Source of the DNA: Astropecten irregularis
Lineage: Eukaryota; Echinodermata; Asteroidea; Paxillosida; Astropectinidae
Length of the DNA: 64,000 nucleotides
Assembly (NCBI GenBank): GCA_963971285.1
Contig: OZ020244.1
Coordinates: 26,102,001 to 26,166,000 of the forward strand
Reading direction: 5' to 3'
The notes under the pieces are model-generated. The model did not search any database. It was not told the DNA's origin and saw nothing but the letters and a program-made list of their open reading frames with translations. Positions 33,901 through 41,062 of the stretch are shown piece by piece; positions within the stretch are counted from its first letter, which is position 1, and each line of letters opens with the position of its first letter. The position numbers and the translations under genes are program-made.

Positions 33901-36900
33901 GTTTGGAGGATTGCTTAAGTCCAGGGCCAACGGAAGCCGAATCGATGTGGACAGGATCTGCGATGCTCTCGAGATAGCTGGTGAAGAGCTTGGTCTGGAG
34001 ACAGAGGAAGTCGAACAGGTGAGGACGGCCTCAATCTCTCAGATTTAACAACTCGCCTTGTTTGGAGGCGACATAAAAGTTTTGTCTTTACTCGGTCGGT
34101 GCTGAACACCTCGTTCGTGTTCTCACAAACAAATTGCTAGAATCTCATGGTTCGTTTTCGTTTTTGTTCATTTCGATTTGATGAATCTTTTCAGTTGTCT
34201 GTGCGATTCGACGATGTATCCAGCCTGATGGATGACGTAAACAGGCTCTTAGGAGATGGAGCTTTCCTGAAAAGCACCTGGGATGAGCAAACGCAATGTC
34301 GCTCAAAGGACAAATGGTAAAAAGTGAAGACTAGAAGGTTGACACCTCCAAGAGTTTCAGTTGGGTATAGCTAGTCGAGGAGTAGATCAGTGACCAGGTT
34401 TATCGTGGCCGCGATGTTGTGTAGTCCTTCAGGATGGAACCGTGGGAGGCGACCTGATTGACCAATGAAAACGTGGACAGAGTTTTGATATGGAGTTGTT
34501 CACCAGGGGAAGATAAACATATCAAGAGTTTGCTGACGATGGGAGAATGACTAGCTCCTATCCTTTCGCAAAGAAAACTATAGGCCCTATTCAACTACAT
34601 GTATTTGTTCTTTCTCATTGTAAAAATGCCGTGCCATTCCTCCCATTCAAACGAGGTCCTTGGGTTTTGCCTGAGGTATCTGATTTCGGCCTCCTTGGAC
34701 GTGACATCTCCTCTAAGTCAAGCTGGGAGAGGTGTTACATCAGGCAGGCATCGCCAACTTGAGTTCATCCCTGCTATAGTTGGGTGTCTATATCGAGCAT
34801 GCATGGTAGTTCTTACCCTCTTTGCTTGTCCCATGTATTATGCATGTACTGGTCTCACATTTGGACTCGGTGCCTCTGTAATTGTTCGCATTGAAAAATG
34901 AACAAAGACATATTGACTGGAGAAGGATTCGAACAAGCGACCTCCGGAATGGCGTACTGGTTCTCTACACCAACTGAGCTACCCAGCCCTATGTTGGTGA
35001 TGTCCCTAATAGTCAATTATCTTTATTCGTTTAGCAGTCAGAAGCCATGAAACCACTCACATATACCGCCATACCAAGGATCAGTTAAAATACGTGCAGC
35101 ATTATGCATCAACCTGAGAAACAGTAGAAAAGTGAACAAAGAAACATTTACTGGAGCGGGATTCGATGCAGCGACCGCCGGAATGCCGTACAGGCGCTCT
35201 CAGTTCGTATAGCAGTCAGAAGCCATGAAACCACTCACATACCACTATATCTCAAGGATCAGTTAGGATACGTGCAGCATTAAAAATGCTGCACCCTGAG
35301 AAACAGTATAGACAAGTCTACAAAGAAACATTTTATACTGGAGCGCGGGATTCGACACACCACCGGAATACCGAATAGGCGCTCATACCAACTGAGCTAT
35401 CCAGCATTATGTTGGCAGGGTGTCCCTATAAAGTAAAAGTCAATCATCTTTGTTCGTTTGGCAGTCAGATGTCATGAAACTACGCACATACTGCTATATC
35501 CCAAGGATCAGTTAAGATACATGCAGTATTGGCAATGCTGGAAACGATGGATTTAGAATGCAGAAACGCATTGTCTACACGGTTTATGAAGAGTTGGGCC
35601 CATCGTTGCAACCTCTTCATCATCGTAGAATAATAACCAGCCTCTGTCTTCTTTATAAATATTTTAGTGACCAATATGCCACAGGTTTGTTCAACGTGTG
35701 GTCGATTTCACGAAGCCTTACGATCGATCGTAATACGAGTTATGACTTACGAAGCCCATCGTATCCGACGTACATGTAAAGCTGCAATGCATAATAATTA
35801 TCACTTCGTCTGCGATTTATATTAAGTTGCGATGAGTTAAGTGAAATCGCCGCCTGGTTCCTCCCGTTTCTTCGTTGGTTATTGGTTCGGGGTTTTGGCG
35901 ACATTGATTGTGCTTCAATGACGTCATTGGTTCAACTGAATGAGAACCAAGCGAAGGGATTGGTTTACGGTCTGACCGACACTAGTGGCGGAATGGTAAG
36001 CTACCCAACGGGTCCGACTCCTAATTCCGCCATCATCACCCGCCATTTTCGTTTACACTTGCAAAAGCGTTTTGGCGCCCATGTTTCTGTTCTTTGAGAG
36101 TGACTATAATTTATATATAAACACTTTCCTGATCACGCCCTCCAAAACACACCAGCGATTGGCCAGCGCGTTGCAAACTCTTGGTGGCGCAGTATTTGGG
36201 ATCGCCTAAATTTAAATATATAGGCTATATTTTTGGCCTTTCTCAAAGCTCAGCTCTGGCTCCGGCTCCGGCTCCATTTCGTGAATCCATTCTAAAATAA
36301 CGGGTATCAAAATAGAGGCTTTTGGCTGCGGTTTGGAAGTAGATTCTCTGGTCTGAAAAGGGAAACAGAGCTTCAGCTTCAATGAACATTTTCAGCATAT
36401 GGCTGACAGAGACGAACCCGGAGCCTGAGCTTCGGAAAAGACCCTATGGTGATCAGTTTTTGTATTATTCCAAATGATCTCGCGGCCACGAGCAACCATT
36501 TAACATTCTTTTAAGAACCATGCATTAGTTTACAATTCAGGAAGAAGTTGTTCTGATTCCGATATTTCTTGTTCTCCCCTTGGTTTTAGCATCGAAAGAT
36601 TTGACGCCACATTCTACACTGTGCTGGAAATACACGCAAACTTCTGCCGTGACAGCGGTGTGGCGTCCCTACCCTTCAATGCTGAACAAGTCCACAAAAT
36701 GGAAAAGTATGATGTGCACACTAACTATGACGTTTCACCTGATAACTATTTAAGTTATAACATTATGATTTTATATAAGAACTTCGTGAGGTAAAAAAAA
36801 AATTTATTGTGGTAGAACTTGACGTGAGTATAAAGGTGGACACGGATAATAAGGTACCATGAGCATGTTTCTTTAACCCACGGGATCCCAGATCTGCGGA

Positions 36901-39900
36901 TACACGTCCCATGCAGGGTTCGCTAAAATGGGATCCGGATCAGCAGTATTCGTGATCTTGTGCGTTAAACAAACAGGCCATAAAATACTTCGGTAGCACT
37001 ACTGAAACAGAAATCTCCACAGATTTGCCTATACATGTATATAACTGAAAGATGTTGATGGTATAGAAATATACCGTTAAAATGTTTCTGCCTGAAATGC
37101 AGTATTTATCAAGAAAAGAGTCAAACCAATGACCCTAAACAGTTTTGATCTTTTAAAGATAAAAAATAACGGTGCAAAGATTTTTAAAATACTGTGGGCG
37201 TTTTTCACTGTTTTCTCAGAAAATGTACACCGTTTTTGACTGAAAATTTCACAGATGACTGTTCACTGCATCTTCCTAGATACTGTTTTCACATGAACTT
37301 GCATAGGTGGCAAGTGCTTTAGGCACAGACAAAACTCGCCTCTCACCAATGTGGCCCGGGTTCGATCCCGGCTTGGGTCATATGTGAGTAGAGTTGTGCG
37401 TTGGTTCTCTCCTATGCTACGAGGGTTTTTCTCCGGGTTCTCCGGTTTTCCTCCCTCCATAAAACCAAGCACTTTAGATCTCAGTCTCCGTTATCATAAT
37501 GGATTGCCGGTATTGCTGGCAGCCGATCGGCGCCGATGAATACCGGCAATCCGATTACGTTGTAGCCCGCGCTTTGTAAGTTTAAGAAAAAAGCGCGCAA
37601 TAAATGCGTATATTATTGACAAAAGTTAAAGAATGATATTACATTTGAAGTAACTCAAATGGATACGAGTTTCCTTCTTTTCAAAACGATCAATGTATAC
37701 CAGTGGTATTTTGTTTCTTTATTGTGATCAAGTGTCTTCAATACGGTTCATTTATATACAGAATCAAATTCAACGACTCGTTGCCTCAACTGGTGAGTCT
37801 TGTGCACGACCATTGCGAGGCTAACTGGCGAAAGACTCATTGTGATATGACGGACTGGTGTAGGTGAGTGATACTGCTACAACAAAATGGGGAATAGGGG
37901 TAATCATAATTACCGACCAGAACCGACAGTTATCGACATCAACTGAAAACAACCATTAATAGCCTATCGGTAAAATTAACAGAACTTTCATACAACTGCC
38001 AATTGCAGTGAAATCACTACTGGTAACTACTTGGTTTCTTAACCTGAGCCGAAGATAGCCTAACTGAATGTTTTGGGGGCGTAAACTACATTTTTTATCG
38101 TCGGAGTAGTATTGGTCGCCATCTTGTTTGTCATCTTGCTTCACAAGCATATAATGGACCACTTGTCTTAAGTTGTCGGTTGTTGTCATTTTTGTTGTCG
38201 TGAGTTGTCGGTAATTGTCGGTTGGTCGGTAATTACATGTAGTATGACCAGGGAATAGACATCAGTTGCATTTCCACACCTATGTTCAATGACATCAGGA
38301 AGCATGATATTGTATTTGTCAATTTAGCCTTGATTATATAGTTCATTGCATTAAAGATTATTCATCCAACTTCCAAACTGGGTAATCGCCCGAATATTAT
38401 GGCATCTATTGGCATAACGGTAATCCCTGTCTATGACAATGTTACGTTCAACTTTCATCTGTGTATTCCTTCGAACATTACCAGTTATAAAAGGTACAGT
38501 ACATGATTGGTAACGTACACAAACAGAAATGTTCACAGGTTTAACTATAACTTTCGGGAAGTGAAGATGGTGCTGGTAGAAACATACCGTTAAAATGTTT
38601 CGCCTGAAATGGTGTATTTATCCAGAAATTAGTAAAAACAAAGACTGAAAACAGTTTTGATCTCGGGTAAGATCAAAACCATTCTTTTTGTTTTACGAGA
38701 ACAAAATGAGTCGTTTTTTCCCTATTTTATCGGGACTCAGATGTCTGATTGAGCTCAGATTTTTACAGGTTTATCATTTAAAGTCTGAGTGCTGTGCTGT
38801 GACCTTTACCAATCATGTATCCTTTAACACAGTTGATGTATACACACAAACATATTGAAATAATTTGTGTGTATGTTTTCATTCACATGAAAGCCGTGCT
38901 TATTCTTTGAGGGCGAAGATTTTACAAGTGGATCAACGCTTGACGCCTCTAGTATCCAACTTTTCTGCCAATACATTGGTTGTTTCAAAGGTAAGCTAAT
39001 TCTTACTCATCCATTTGATCAAATGTTTGTACTACAGTGTGTCCCCCCAAAAAAACGATACCCATTTTCAGCTACATGTATTTGATTTTTAGTTTATTGC
39101 CTTCAATATCTCCTAGGCCATGCTCTGACGAAATTTCAATGCAATCCATTCATGCATCACCGAACAATTACTGATTGTCTGGAAAAGTCAATTTTCCTGC
39201 CATTACAATTGGTGTGGTTATCTTAACATTCTTAGTTATGATCTGTAATTCTCCCCTCGACGTGGCCGCCCACATTCACTTCACGCAGATCACCACTAAA
39301 AGATGACCACAACTGTCACTTATTTGTAATGGTAGCAAAATGGACTTTTTGAGACAAATTGCTCGGTGATGTATGAATGCATTGCATTGAATTTCAGTCA
39401 GAATTTACACAGTGAGATAGTGAATGCAACAGACTAAAACTCAAATAGCTGAAAACACTATTTCTTTTCATAATTGTTTTAATATGGGTATCGTTTTTTG
39501 GGGGACACACTCTATACTGGTTATTTCAGAGGCGGTAACAATACAATTCTGAAACTGTATTCAACCTTTTTGCAGATTTTTAACTTTTATTTTATCTGTG
39601 CTAAAGTACATTAATAAGATTAATATTGTTTTTCCAGTTGTATCAGTACTTGTGTGTGTAATGTTTAAGACGGTTGTGGGTTTCCTTTCATGCAGATCGC
39701 AGAAAGATGTCGAGAGAACATAGAGGGCGCCATTAGAGAGATAACAACTCTGTGTAAAGCACCAATGCGCCTTCACAGTGAAACCAGTCCAGAGTTTACC
39801 AAGCAGGTGAGAAATTAAAATCAGTCCGCAAGATTTTTACTATGATAATGTGATCCAAACGAAAGAAAAGTGATGTCATATATTTGAACAGACTTTAAGT

Positions 39901-41062
39901 CAGATAATAATGGTCATTATCCATCCTTAATGTGGAAATGTTCATCTCCCAACGCAGGACAAATGCATAGGTACCGCCCACGGGAATCCGCTAGCAACGG
40001 GGCTGAAGCTAGGGGCAGCGGGAGCCGGTTCGATGGACTCCTTCTTCAACCCTAAACCCACGAACATCCTGACCGTGCCAAGAGAGTTTAAACGAGAGTG
40101 AGTGAGAATAAAAACCTCAGGGGGATTCTATCCGGTATAGCAAATTCGGCTTCGGAGTCAGAATGACCCGTTTCTGTACATTATTGTCTGTGTTATTTTG
40201 GTAGAGAAATTTGAAATAAAAACAATTGACAAACGGTCAATTTGTGTAGGGGAGATATTTTAAATAAAGGCTTTGTACCCTTCCACAACGTCGATACGTA
40301 CAGTATGCCCTTTGCTTTCGAACAGCCTACCCATGTGAATCAAACATTCACCGTTCAGACTGGGGTGGGATTCGAAGCCACGACCGCTTGTTTAGTGGCG
40401 CAGATGATCATACAAACTGCGTGAACCACCAGGTAGTAAAACCTATACAACTTCTTTCTACAGATTTAGCAGTAAGCATGGAGTCTTTACTGAAGCCGTG
40501 GTCCAAAATTAACCCGAATGGCAGGAATGAACAAGGTTATGGACCAACTATAGACGCTTGTAATGCTCTATACTTGCTTTATGCCATTTATAGTCCATAT
40601 TTACTATAATGACGACACGTAAGTCCTGTTTCTATAACAATGTTAGAGATTGTGTCCAAAACCGATAGTGCCCGTGATTGCCATGCGATTGCCACGTTAT
40701 TCCAACGATATTCCCACGTTATTCCCACGTTATTCCCACGTTATTCCCACGTTATTCCCACGTTATTCCCACGTTACTCCCACGTTACTCCCACGTTATT
40801 CCCACGTTATTCCCACGTTACTCCCACGTTACTCCCACGTTATTCGCACTGTGCGTCTTAGAGCATTTCAGCAAATTCTGCATGCAATTGCTTATTATAT
40901 GTTTTTGGGACGTGACATTATTCTATTTACAGGATACAGGAATGGGAGAACGGAAAGCCAGAGACCCTGGCCAAGTTCAAACAATCACAGGAACTGCACG
41001 ACGAACTGAAGAACATGTCCCTGCCAGATCTGGACGTTAGTTTGGATATGTACGGATGCTGA
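24818..41062 (+). CDS. TBK1: TBK1/IKK-epsilon-like serine/threonine kinase, complete gene (18 coding exons)
   Basis: Eighteen coding exons with GT/AG sites and matching phases join into about 808 residues (human TBK1 729, IKK-epsilon 716). Kinase landmarks: glycine loop GEGATGSV at 31-38, VAVK lysine K53, helix-C glutamate E70, HRDLKPGN at 148-155, DFG at 172-174, activation-loop serine S187 in [11 protein letters not shown]. All sit exactly 15 residues after their human TBK1 counterparts (K38, E55, D135, D157, S172), so the extra length at this end lies before the glycine loop. A ubiquitin-like domain spans about 327-405, a long helical scaffold/dimerisation region about 425-690, and an adaptor-binding tail ends in Cys. 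TBK1 phosphorylates IRF3/7-type factors and autophagy receptors downstream of STING-, MAVS- and TLR-type adaptors. Upstream non-coding exons are probable but not located. TBK1 versus IKBKE cannot be separated, since invertebrates often carry one ancestral gene. Confidence 0.95.
25057..25436 (+). repeat. Dispersed coding-like fragment, copy 1 (TBK1 intron 1)
   Basis: Closely similar to the minus-strand block at 49356-49728. One frame reads [15 protein letters not shown] and ends [15 protein letters not shown] with TAA at 25325-25327; upstream it is broken by stops. About 100 bases past the stop are also shared. I do not recognise the protein. It looks like a decayed retrocopy or transposon-borne coding end. 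Confidence 0.6.
25548..25688 (+). CDS. TBK1: TBK1 coding exon 2 (catalytic lysine, helix C)
   Basis: Residues 45-91, phase 0 to phase 0. They contain VAVKVFND with the ATP-anchoring lysine K53, then REFHVVRKL with helix-C glutamate E70, and end at the IEQD turn before the hinge. Acceptor GGTACAG, donor GTGAGT. A 79-base perfect-arm hairpin begins 22 bases after the donor. Confidence 0.95.
25711..25789. repeat. Long hairpin next to a TBK1 donor site
   Basis: ACATGAAACTGCCGTATGCC at the left pairs with GGTTGCATACGGCAGTTTCA and on to TGT at the right; inner TTCAGATCAAGTGAA pairs with TTCACTTGATCTGAA. Almost no loop. It starts 22 bases after the exon 2 donor. Confidence 0.85.
25988..26349 (-). 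mobile_element. Family A MITE copy, degraded
   Basis: ACACTTTGGTAGCATAC near the start, ACCTATAACTTACAGGGTAT and CATTTCTTTGACAAGAACC near the end match reversed family A; the termini have drifted. TBK1 intron 2. Confidence 0.7.
26500..26629 (+). CDS. TBK1: TBK1 coding exon 3 (hinge region)
   Basis: Residues 92-134 plus the first base of codon 135. The segment [16 protein letters not shown] is the gatekeeper/hinge and start of helix [10 protein letters not shown] follows, as in TBK1/IKK-epsilon. Acceptor CCCCAG, strong donor GTAAGT at 26630. The exon ends in phase 1. Confidence 0.95.
26754..27060. repeat. Inverted pair of family N hairpin motifs (TBK1 intron 3)
   Basis: 26754-26808 carries GTTTCGATCCTATGGCAGGA reversed; 27008-27060 carries GCTAGGATCGAAACATCGGG forward. 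Both are followed outward by the CCCTCC(T/G)AACT block. Together they bound about 300 bases. Confidence 0.6.
27846..27990. mobile_element. Foldback element with family D-like tips
   Basis: GCCGATTTCACTAGCG to CCAAATCCATCGCTAAA at the left mirrors TTAGCGATGGATTTGGGCTT to AGTGAAATCGACCC at the right. 145 bp, arms of about 60. The GATTTCAC/GTGAAATCGACCC tips resemble family D. Confidence 0.8.
28221..28402 (+). CDS. TBK1: TBK1 coding exon 4 (catalytic and activation loops)
   Basis: Completes codon 135 (Ser) and encodes 136-195. It contains the catalytic loop HRDLKPGN (148-155), DFG (172-174) and [11 protein letters not shown] with phospho-acceptor S187. All catalytic residues are intact, so the kinase should be active. 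Acceptor ACAAAG, donor GTAATT at 28403. A family C repeat begins about 10 bases after the donor. Confidence 0.97.
28414..28654 (+). mobile_element. Family C element, complete, adjacent to a TBK1 donor
   Basis: GGGGCCAATTTCATAAAACTG at the left, TTTTTATGAAATTGGCCCC at the right. It begins about 10 bases after the donor of TBK1 exon 4. Confidence 0.85.
28728..29094 (+). mobile_element. Family B MITE copy
   Basis: TTAA-AGGTATAATACATGATTGG at the left, GTACTGTACCT-TTGA at the right. Inner GAGCTCAATCGGACATCTGA and GATCTTACTGGCCCGAGATC. TBK1 intron 4. Confidence 0.8.
29238..29453. mobile_element. Family I element
   Basis: GGCCTTTTCTCAATGCACGG at the left and GAGCTTTGAGAAAAGCCCCA at the right; same inner blocks as at 24253. 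TBK1 intron 4. Confidence 0.75.
29535..29722 (-). mobile_element. Family C half element
   Basis: Matches one half of the copy at 42483: GACTTGTATTCGGCC, GCTGAGCATGACATTCACAA and GGTGCTTAAGCAGCTCTC, ending AAATTGGTCCC. Confidence 0.7.
29888..30045 (+). CDS. TBK1: TBK1 coding exon 5 (kinase C-lobe)
   Basis: Residues 196-247 plus two bases of codon 248. [13 protein letters not shown] is the TBK1/IKK-epsilon substitute for the usual APE region, and [17 protein letters not shown] is helix F and the following turn. Acceptor AACAG, donor GTGAGT at 30046; ends in phase 2. Confidence 0.95.
30242..30355 (+). CDS. TBK1: TBK1 coding exon 6 (kinase C-lobe insert)
   Basis: Completes Met248 and encodes 249-285 plus two bases of codon 286. 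The correct frame, set by the neighbouring phases, contains [10 protein letters not shown] and IEWSTELP, which match the SGAISGVQ / IDW segment of TBK1. Acceptor CACACAG, donor GTAAGC. A longer open frame over the same bases, which crosses the donor, is not the coding frame. Confidence 0.9.
30420..31060 (+). repeat. Imperfect tandem repeat, unit about 120-170 bases (TBK1 intron 6)
   Basis: CATGGTGGCAGAAGTGGGAT-like blocks recur at about 30540, 30675, 30808 and 30938, each with TCTGGGCTTGTGTC and CACCTCTCC(T/G)AAATATT nearby. At least four diverged units. Confidence 0.75.
31092..31271 (+). CDS. TBK1: TBK1 coding exon 7 (end of kinase, start of ubiquitin-like domain)
   Basis: Completes Gln286, encodes 287-345 and two bases of codon 346. 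The last kinase helices ([15 protein letters not shown]) lead to [16 protein letters not shown], the first strands of the ubiquitin-like domain. Acceptor at AACTAG, donor GTAAGG at 31272; ends in phase 2. Confidence 0.93.
31533..31934 (+). mobile_element. Family A MITE copy
   Basis: TTAA-AGGTAATATCATGC at the left, TATGATACTACCT at the right with the terminal TTAA decayed. TBK1 intron 7. Confidence 0.75.
32003..32202 (+). CDS. TBK1: TBK1 coding exon 8 (ubiquitin-like domain)
   Basis: Completes Ser346, encodes 347-412 and one base of codon 413. It carries the rest of the ubiquitin-like domain ([24 protein letters not shown]) and the NPIFLFKRD strand, equivalent to NPIFVVSRE in human TBK1. Acceptor TTCAG, donor GTAAGT at 32203; ends in phase 1. 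Confidence 0.93.
32400..32770 (+). repeat. Pyrimidine-rich low-complexity tract (TBK1 intron 8)
   Basis: Irregular repeats of CTTGTTCTTG, CATTGTCCTTG and similar, nearly A-free on this strand. Its lack of A creates a long chance open frame that runs into exon 9; that frame is not a gene. Confidence 0.8.
32837..32895 (+). CDS. TBK1: TBK1 coding exon 9 (linker to scaffold domain)
   Basis: A short 59-base exon completing Pro413 and encoding 414-432 ([10 protein letters not shown], then LGTDAASTK). It is the linker between the ubiquitin-like domain and the helical scaffold. Acceptor CTTGCAG, donor GTAAAT; ends in phase 0. Confidence 0.85.
33036..33127 (+). CDS. TBK1: TBK1 coding exon 10 (scaffold/dimerisation helix)
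   Basis: Residues 433-462 plus two bases of codon 463. The sequence [20 protein letters not shown] is a helix aligning with the first long scaffold helix of TBK1. Acceptor CTTTCAG, donor GTGAGT at 33128; ends in phase 2. Confidence 0.88.
33781..34018 (+). CDS. TBK1: TBK1 coding exon 11 (scaffold/dimerisation domain)
   Basis: Completes Thr463 and encodes 464-542, the longest coding exon (238 bases). It is continuous helix with Leu/Arg heptads. The segment around [20 protein letters not shown]-like residues, before EIAGEELG, looks longer than in vertebrate TBK1 and accounts for part of the extra protein length. Acceptor CAACAG, donor GTGAGG at 34019; phase 0. Confidence 0.88.
34195..34316 (+). 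CDS. TBK1: TBK1 coding exon 12 (scaffold domain)
   Basis: Residues 543-582 plus two bases of codon 583. [12 protein letters not shown] aligns with the DIDSRLSPGG turn region of human TBK1. Acceptor TTTCAG, donor GTAAAA at 34317; ends in phase 2. The next intron carries the SINE triplet. Confidence 0.87.
34890..34990 (-). repeat. tRNA-derived SINE, unit 1 (TBK1 intron 12)
   Basis: On the minus strand, GGGCTGGGTAGCTCAGTTGG (A box) and GCTTGTTCGAATCC (B box) are about 40 bases apart, then CTCCAGTCAATATGTC. A promoter-like tRNA head, but the acceptor stem does not pair. Confidence 0.75.
35127..35205 (-). repeat. tRNA-derived SINE, unit 2
   Basis: Same head reversed: GCATCGAATCCCGCTCC B-box region and GCATTCCGGCGGTCGC; shared non-tRNA flank GTCAGAAGCCATGAAACC follows units 1 and 2. 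Confidence 0.7.
35318..35406 (-). repeat. tRNA-derived SINE, unit 3
   Basis: Minus strand has GATAGCTCAGTTGGTATGAG (A box) and GTGTCGAATCCCGCGC (B box). The block GTCCCTATA and GGCAGTCAGATGTCATG after it again matches the previous units. Confidence 0.7.
35700..35855 (+). mobile_element. Family D element
   Basis: GGTCGATTTCACGAAGCCTT, CGATCGATCGTAATACGAGT and AAGTTGCGATGAGTTAAGTG. TBK1 intron 12. Confidence 0.75.
36232..36446. mobile_element. Family I element
   Basis: GGCCTTTCTCAAAGCTCAGC at the left and GAGCTTCGGAAAAGACCC at the right with GGCTCCGGCTCCGGCTCC inside. TBK1 intron 12. Confidence 0.75.
36590..36706 (+). CDS. TBK1: TBK1 coding exon 13 (scaffold domain)
   Basis: Completes Cys583, encodes 584-621 and two bases of codon 622. 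[13 protein letters not shown] matches the YNEEQIHKFDK motif of TBK1, a good anchor in this fast-evolving part. Acceptor TTTTAG, donor GTATGA at 36707; ends in phase 2. Confidence 0.9.
36980..37290 (-). mobile_element. Family A MITE copy, degraded
   Basis: TAAAATACTTCGGTAGCAC at the start and ATTTCACAGATGACTGT and CACTGCATCTTCC toward the end match reversed family A. TBK1 intron 13. Confidence 0.65.
37297..37480 (+). repeat. tRNA-derived SINE with conserved body (TBK1 intron 13)
   Basis: B box GGGTTCGATCCCGGCTTGG at 37368, then TGTGAGTAGAGTTGTGCG, GGTTCTCTCC, GAGGGTTTTTCTCCGGG and CTCCGGTTTTCCTCCCTCC. This resembles a SINE body shared by several invertebrate lineages. The A-box half is weak. 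Confidence 0.7.
37762..37863 (+). CDS. TBK1: TBK1 coding exon 14 (scaffold domain)
   Basis: Completes Lys622, encodes 623-655 and two bases of codon 656. [13 protein letters not shown] and DWC correspond to the MTHFTDECVKKYE and EEW helix of human TBK1. Acceptor ATACAG, donor GTGAGT at 37864; ends in phase 2. Confidence 0.87.
38488..38827 (-). mobile_element. Family B MITE copy
   Basis: AGGTACAGTACATGATTGG at one end and CCAATCATGTATCCT-TTAA at the other; inner GATCTCGGGTAAGATCAAAAC. TBK1 intron 14. Confidence 0.8.
38912..38990 (+). CDS. TBK1: TBK1 coding exon 15 (scaffold domain)
   Basis: Completes Arg656 and encodes 657-682 ([10 protein letters not shown] and on to VVSK). The acceptor TTTGAG has a purine at -3 (GAG instead of CAG/TAG), which is less common but fits the phase. 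Donor GTAAGC at 38991; phase 0. Confidence 0.8.
39036..39512. mobile_element. Mariner-like element with TA flanks (TBK1 intron 15)
   Basis: CAGTGTGTCCCCCCAAAAAA then CGATACCCAT at the left; ATGGGTATCG and TTTTTTGGGGGACACACT at the right. 477 bp with TA on both sides, and further inverted homology inward (TTTCAGCTA...). Confidence 0.8.
39696..39806 (+). CDS. TBK1: TBK1 coding exon 16 (end of scaffold)
   Basis: Residues 683-719, phase 0 at both ends (111 bases). It starts [16 protein letters not shown], a basic amphipathic helix, and ends SPEFTKQ. Acceptor CATGCAG, donor GTGAGA at 39807. Confidence 0.85.
39958..40097 (+). CDS. TBK1: TBK1 coding exon 17 (linker to C-terminal tail)
   Basis: Residues 720-765 plus two bases of codon 766. 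A Gly/Ala/Asn-rich flexible stretch ([16 protein letters not shown]) replaces the Ser/Thr-rich linker of vertebrate TBK1. Acceptor ACGCAG, donor GTGAGT at 40098. Reading through the donor gives an immediate in-frame TGA, so an unspliced form would end at residue 766. Confidence 0.83.
40366..40440 (-). repeat. tRNA-like SINE head (TBK1 intron 17)
   Basis: Minus strand shows CTGGTGGTTCACGCAGTTTG and GTCGTGGCTTCGAATCCCAC with a B box. No paired acceptor stem; SINE remnant. Confidence 0.5.
40691..40846 (+). repeat. 11-bp tandem repeat (TBK1 intron 17)
   Basis: About fourteen copies of ATTCCCACGTT or ACTCCCACGTT. Since 11 is not a multiple of 3, all frames translate as a repeating [11 protein letters not shown]-type peptide, which is not a protein. 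Confidence 0.95.
40933..41062 (+). CDS. TBK1: TBK1 coding exon 18 (adaptor-binding C-terminus, stop)
   Basis: Completes Glu766 and encodes 767-808 with TGA at 41060-41062. [18 protein letters not shown] is a coiled-coil helix in the position where TBK1 binds TANK-, NAP1- and SINTBAD-type adaptors, and the protein ends [10 protein letters not shown]. Acceptor TTTACAG. No clear AATAAA close behind the stop was found. Confidence 0.88.

Noticed and set aside
34890-35406. tRNA genes
   Set aside because: A and B boxes are present but acceptor and anticodon stems do not pair properly; SINE heads fit better.
40691-40846. CRISPR array
   Set aside because: Units are contiguous 11-bp repeats with no spacers, in a eukaryotic intron.
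40640-41040. Three long overlapping frames of repeating Tyr-Ser-His-Val-type peptide
   Set aside because: Produced by the 11-bp tandem repeat, which is open in all three frames.
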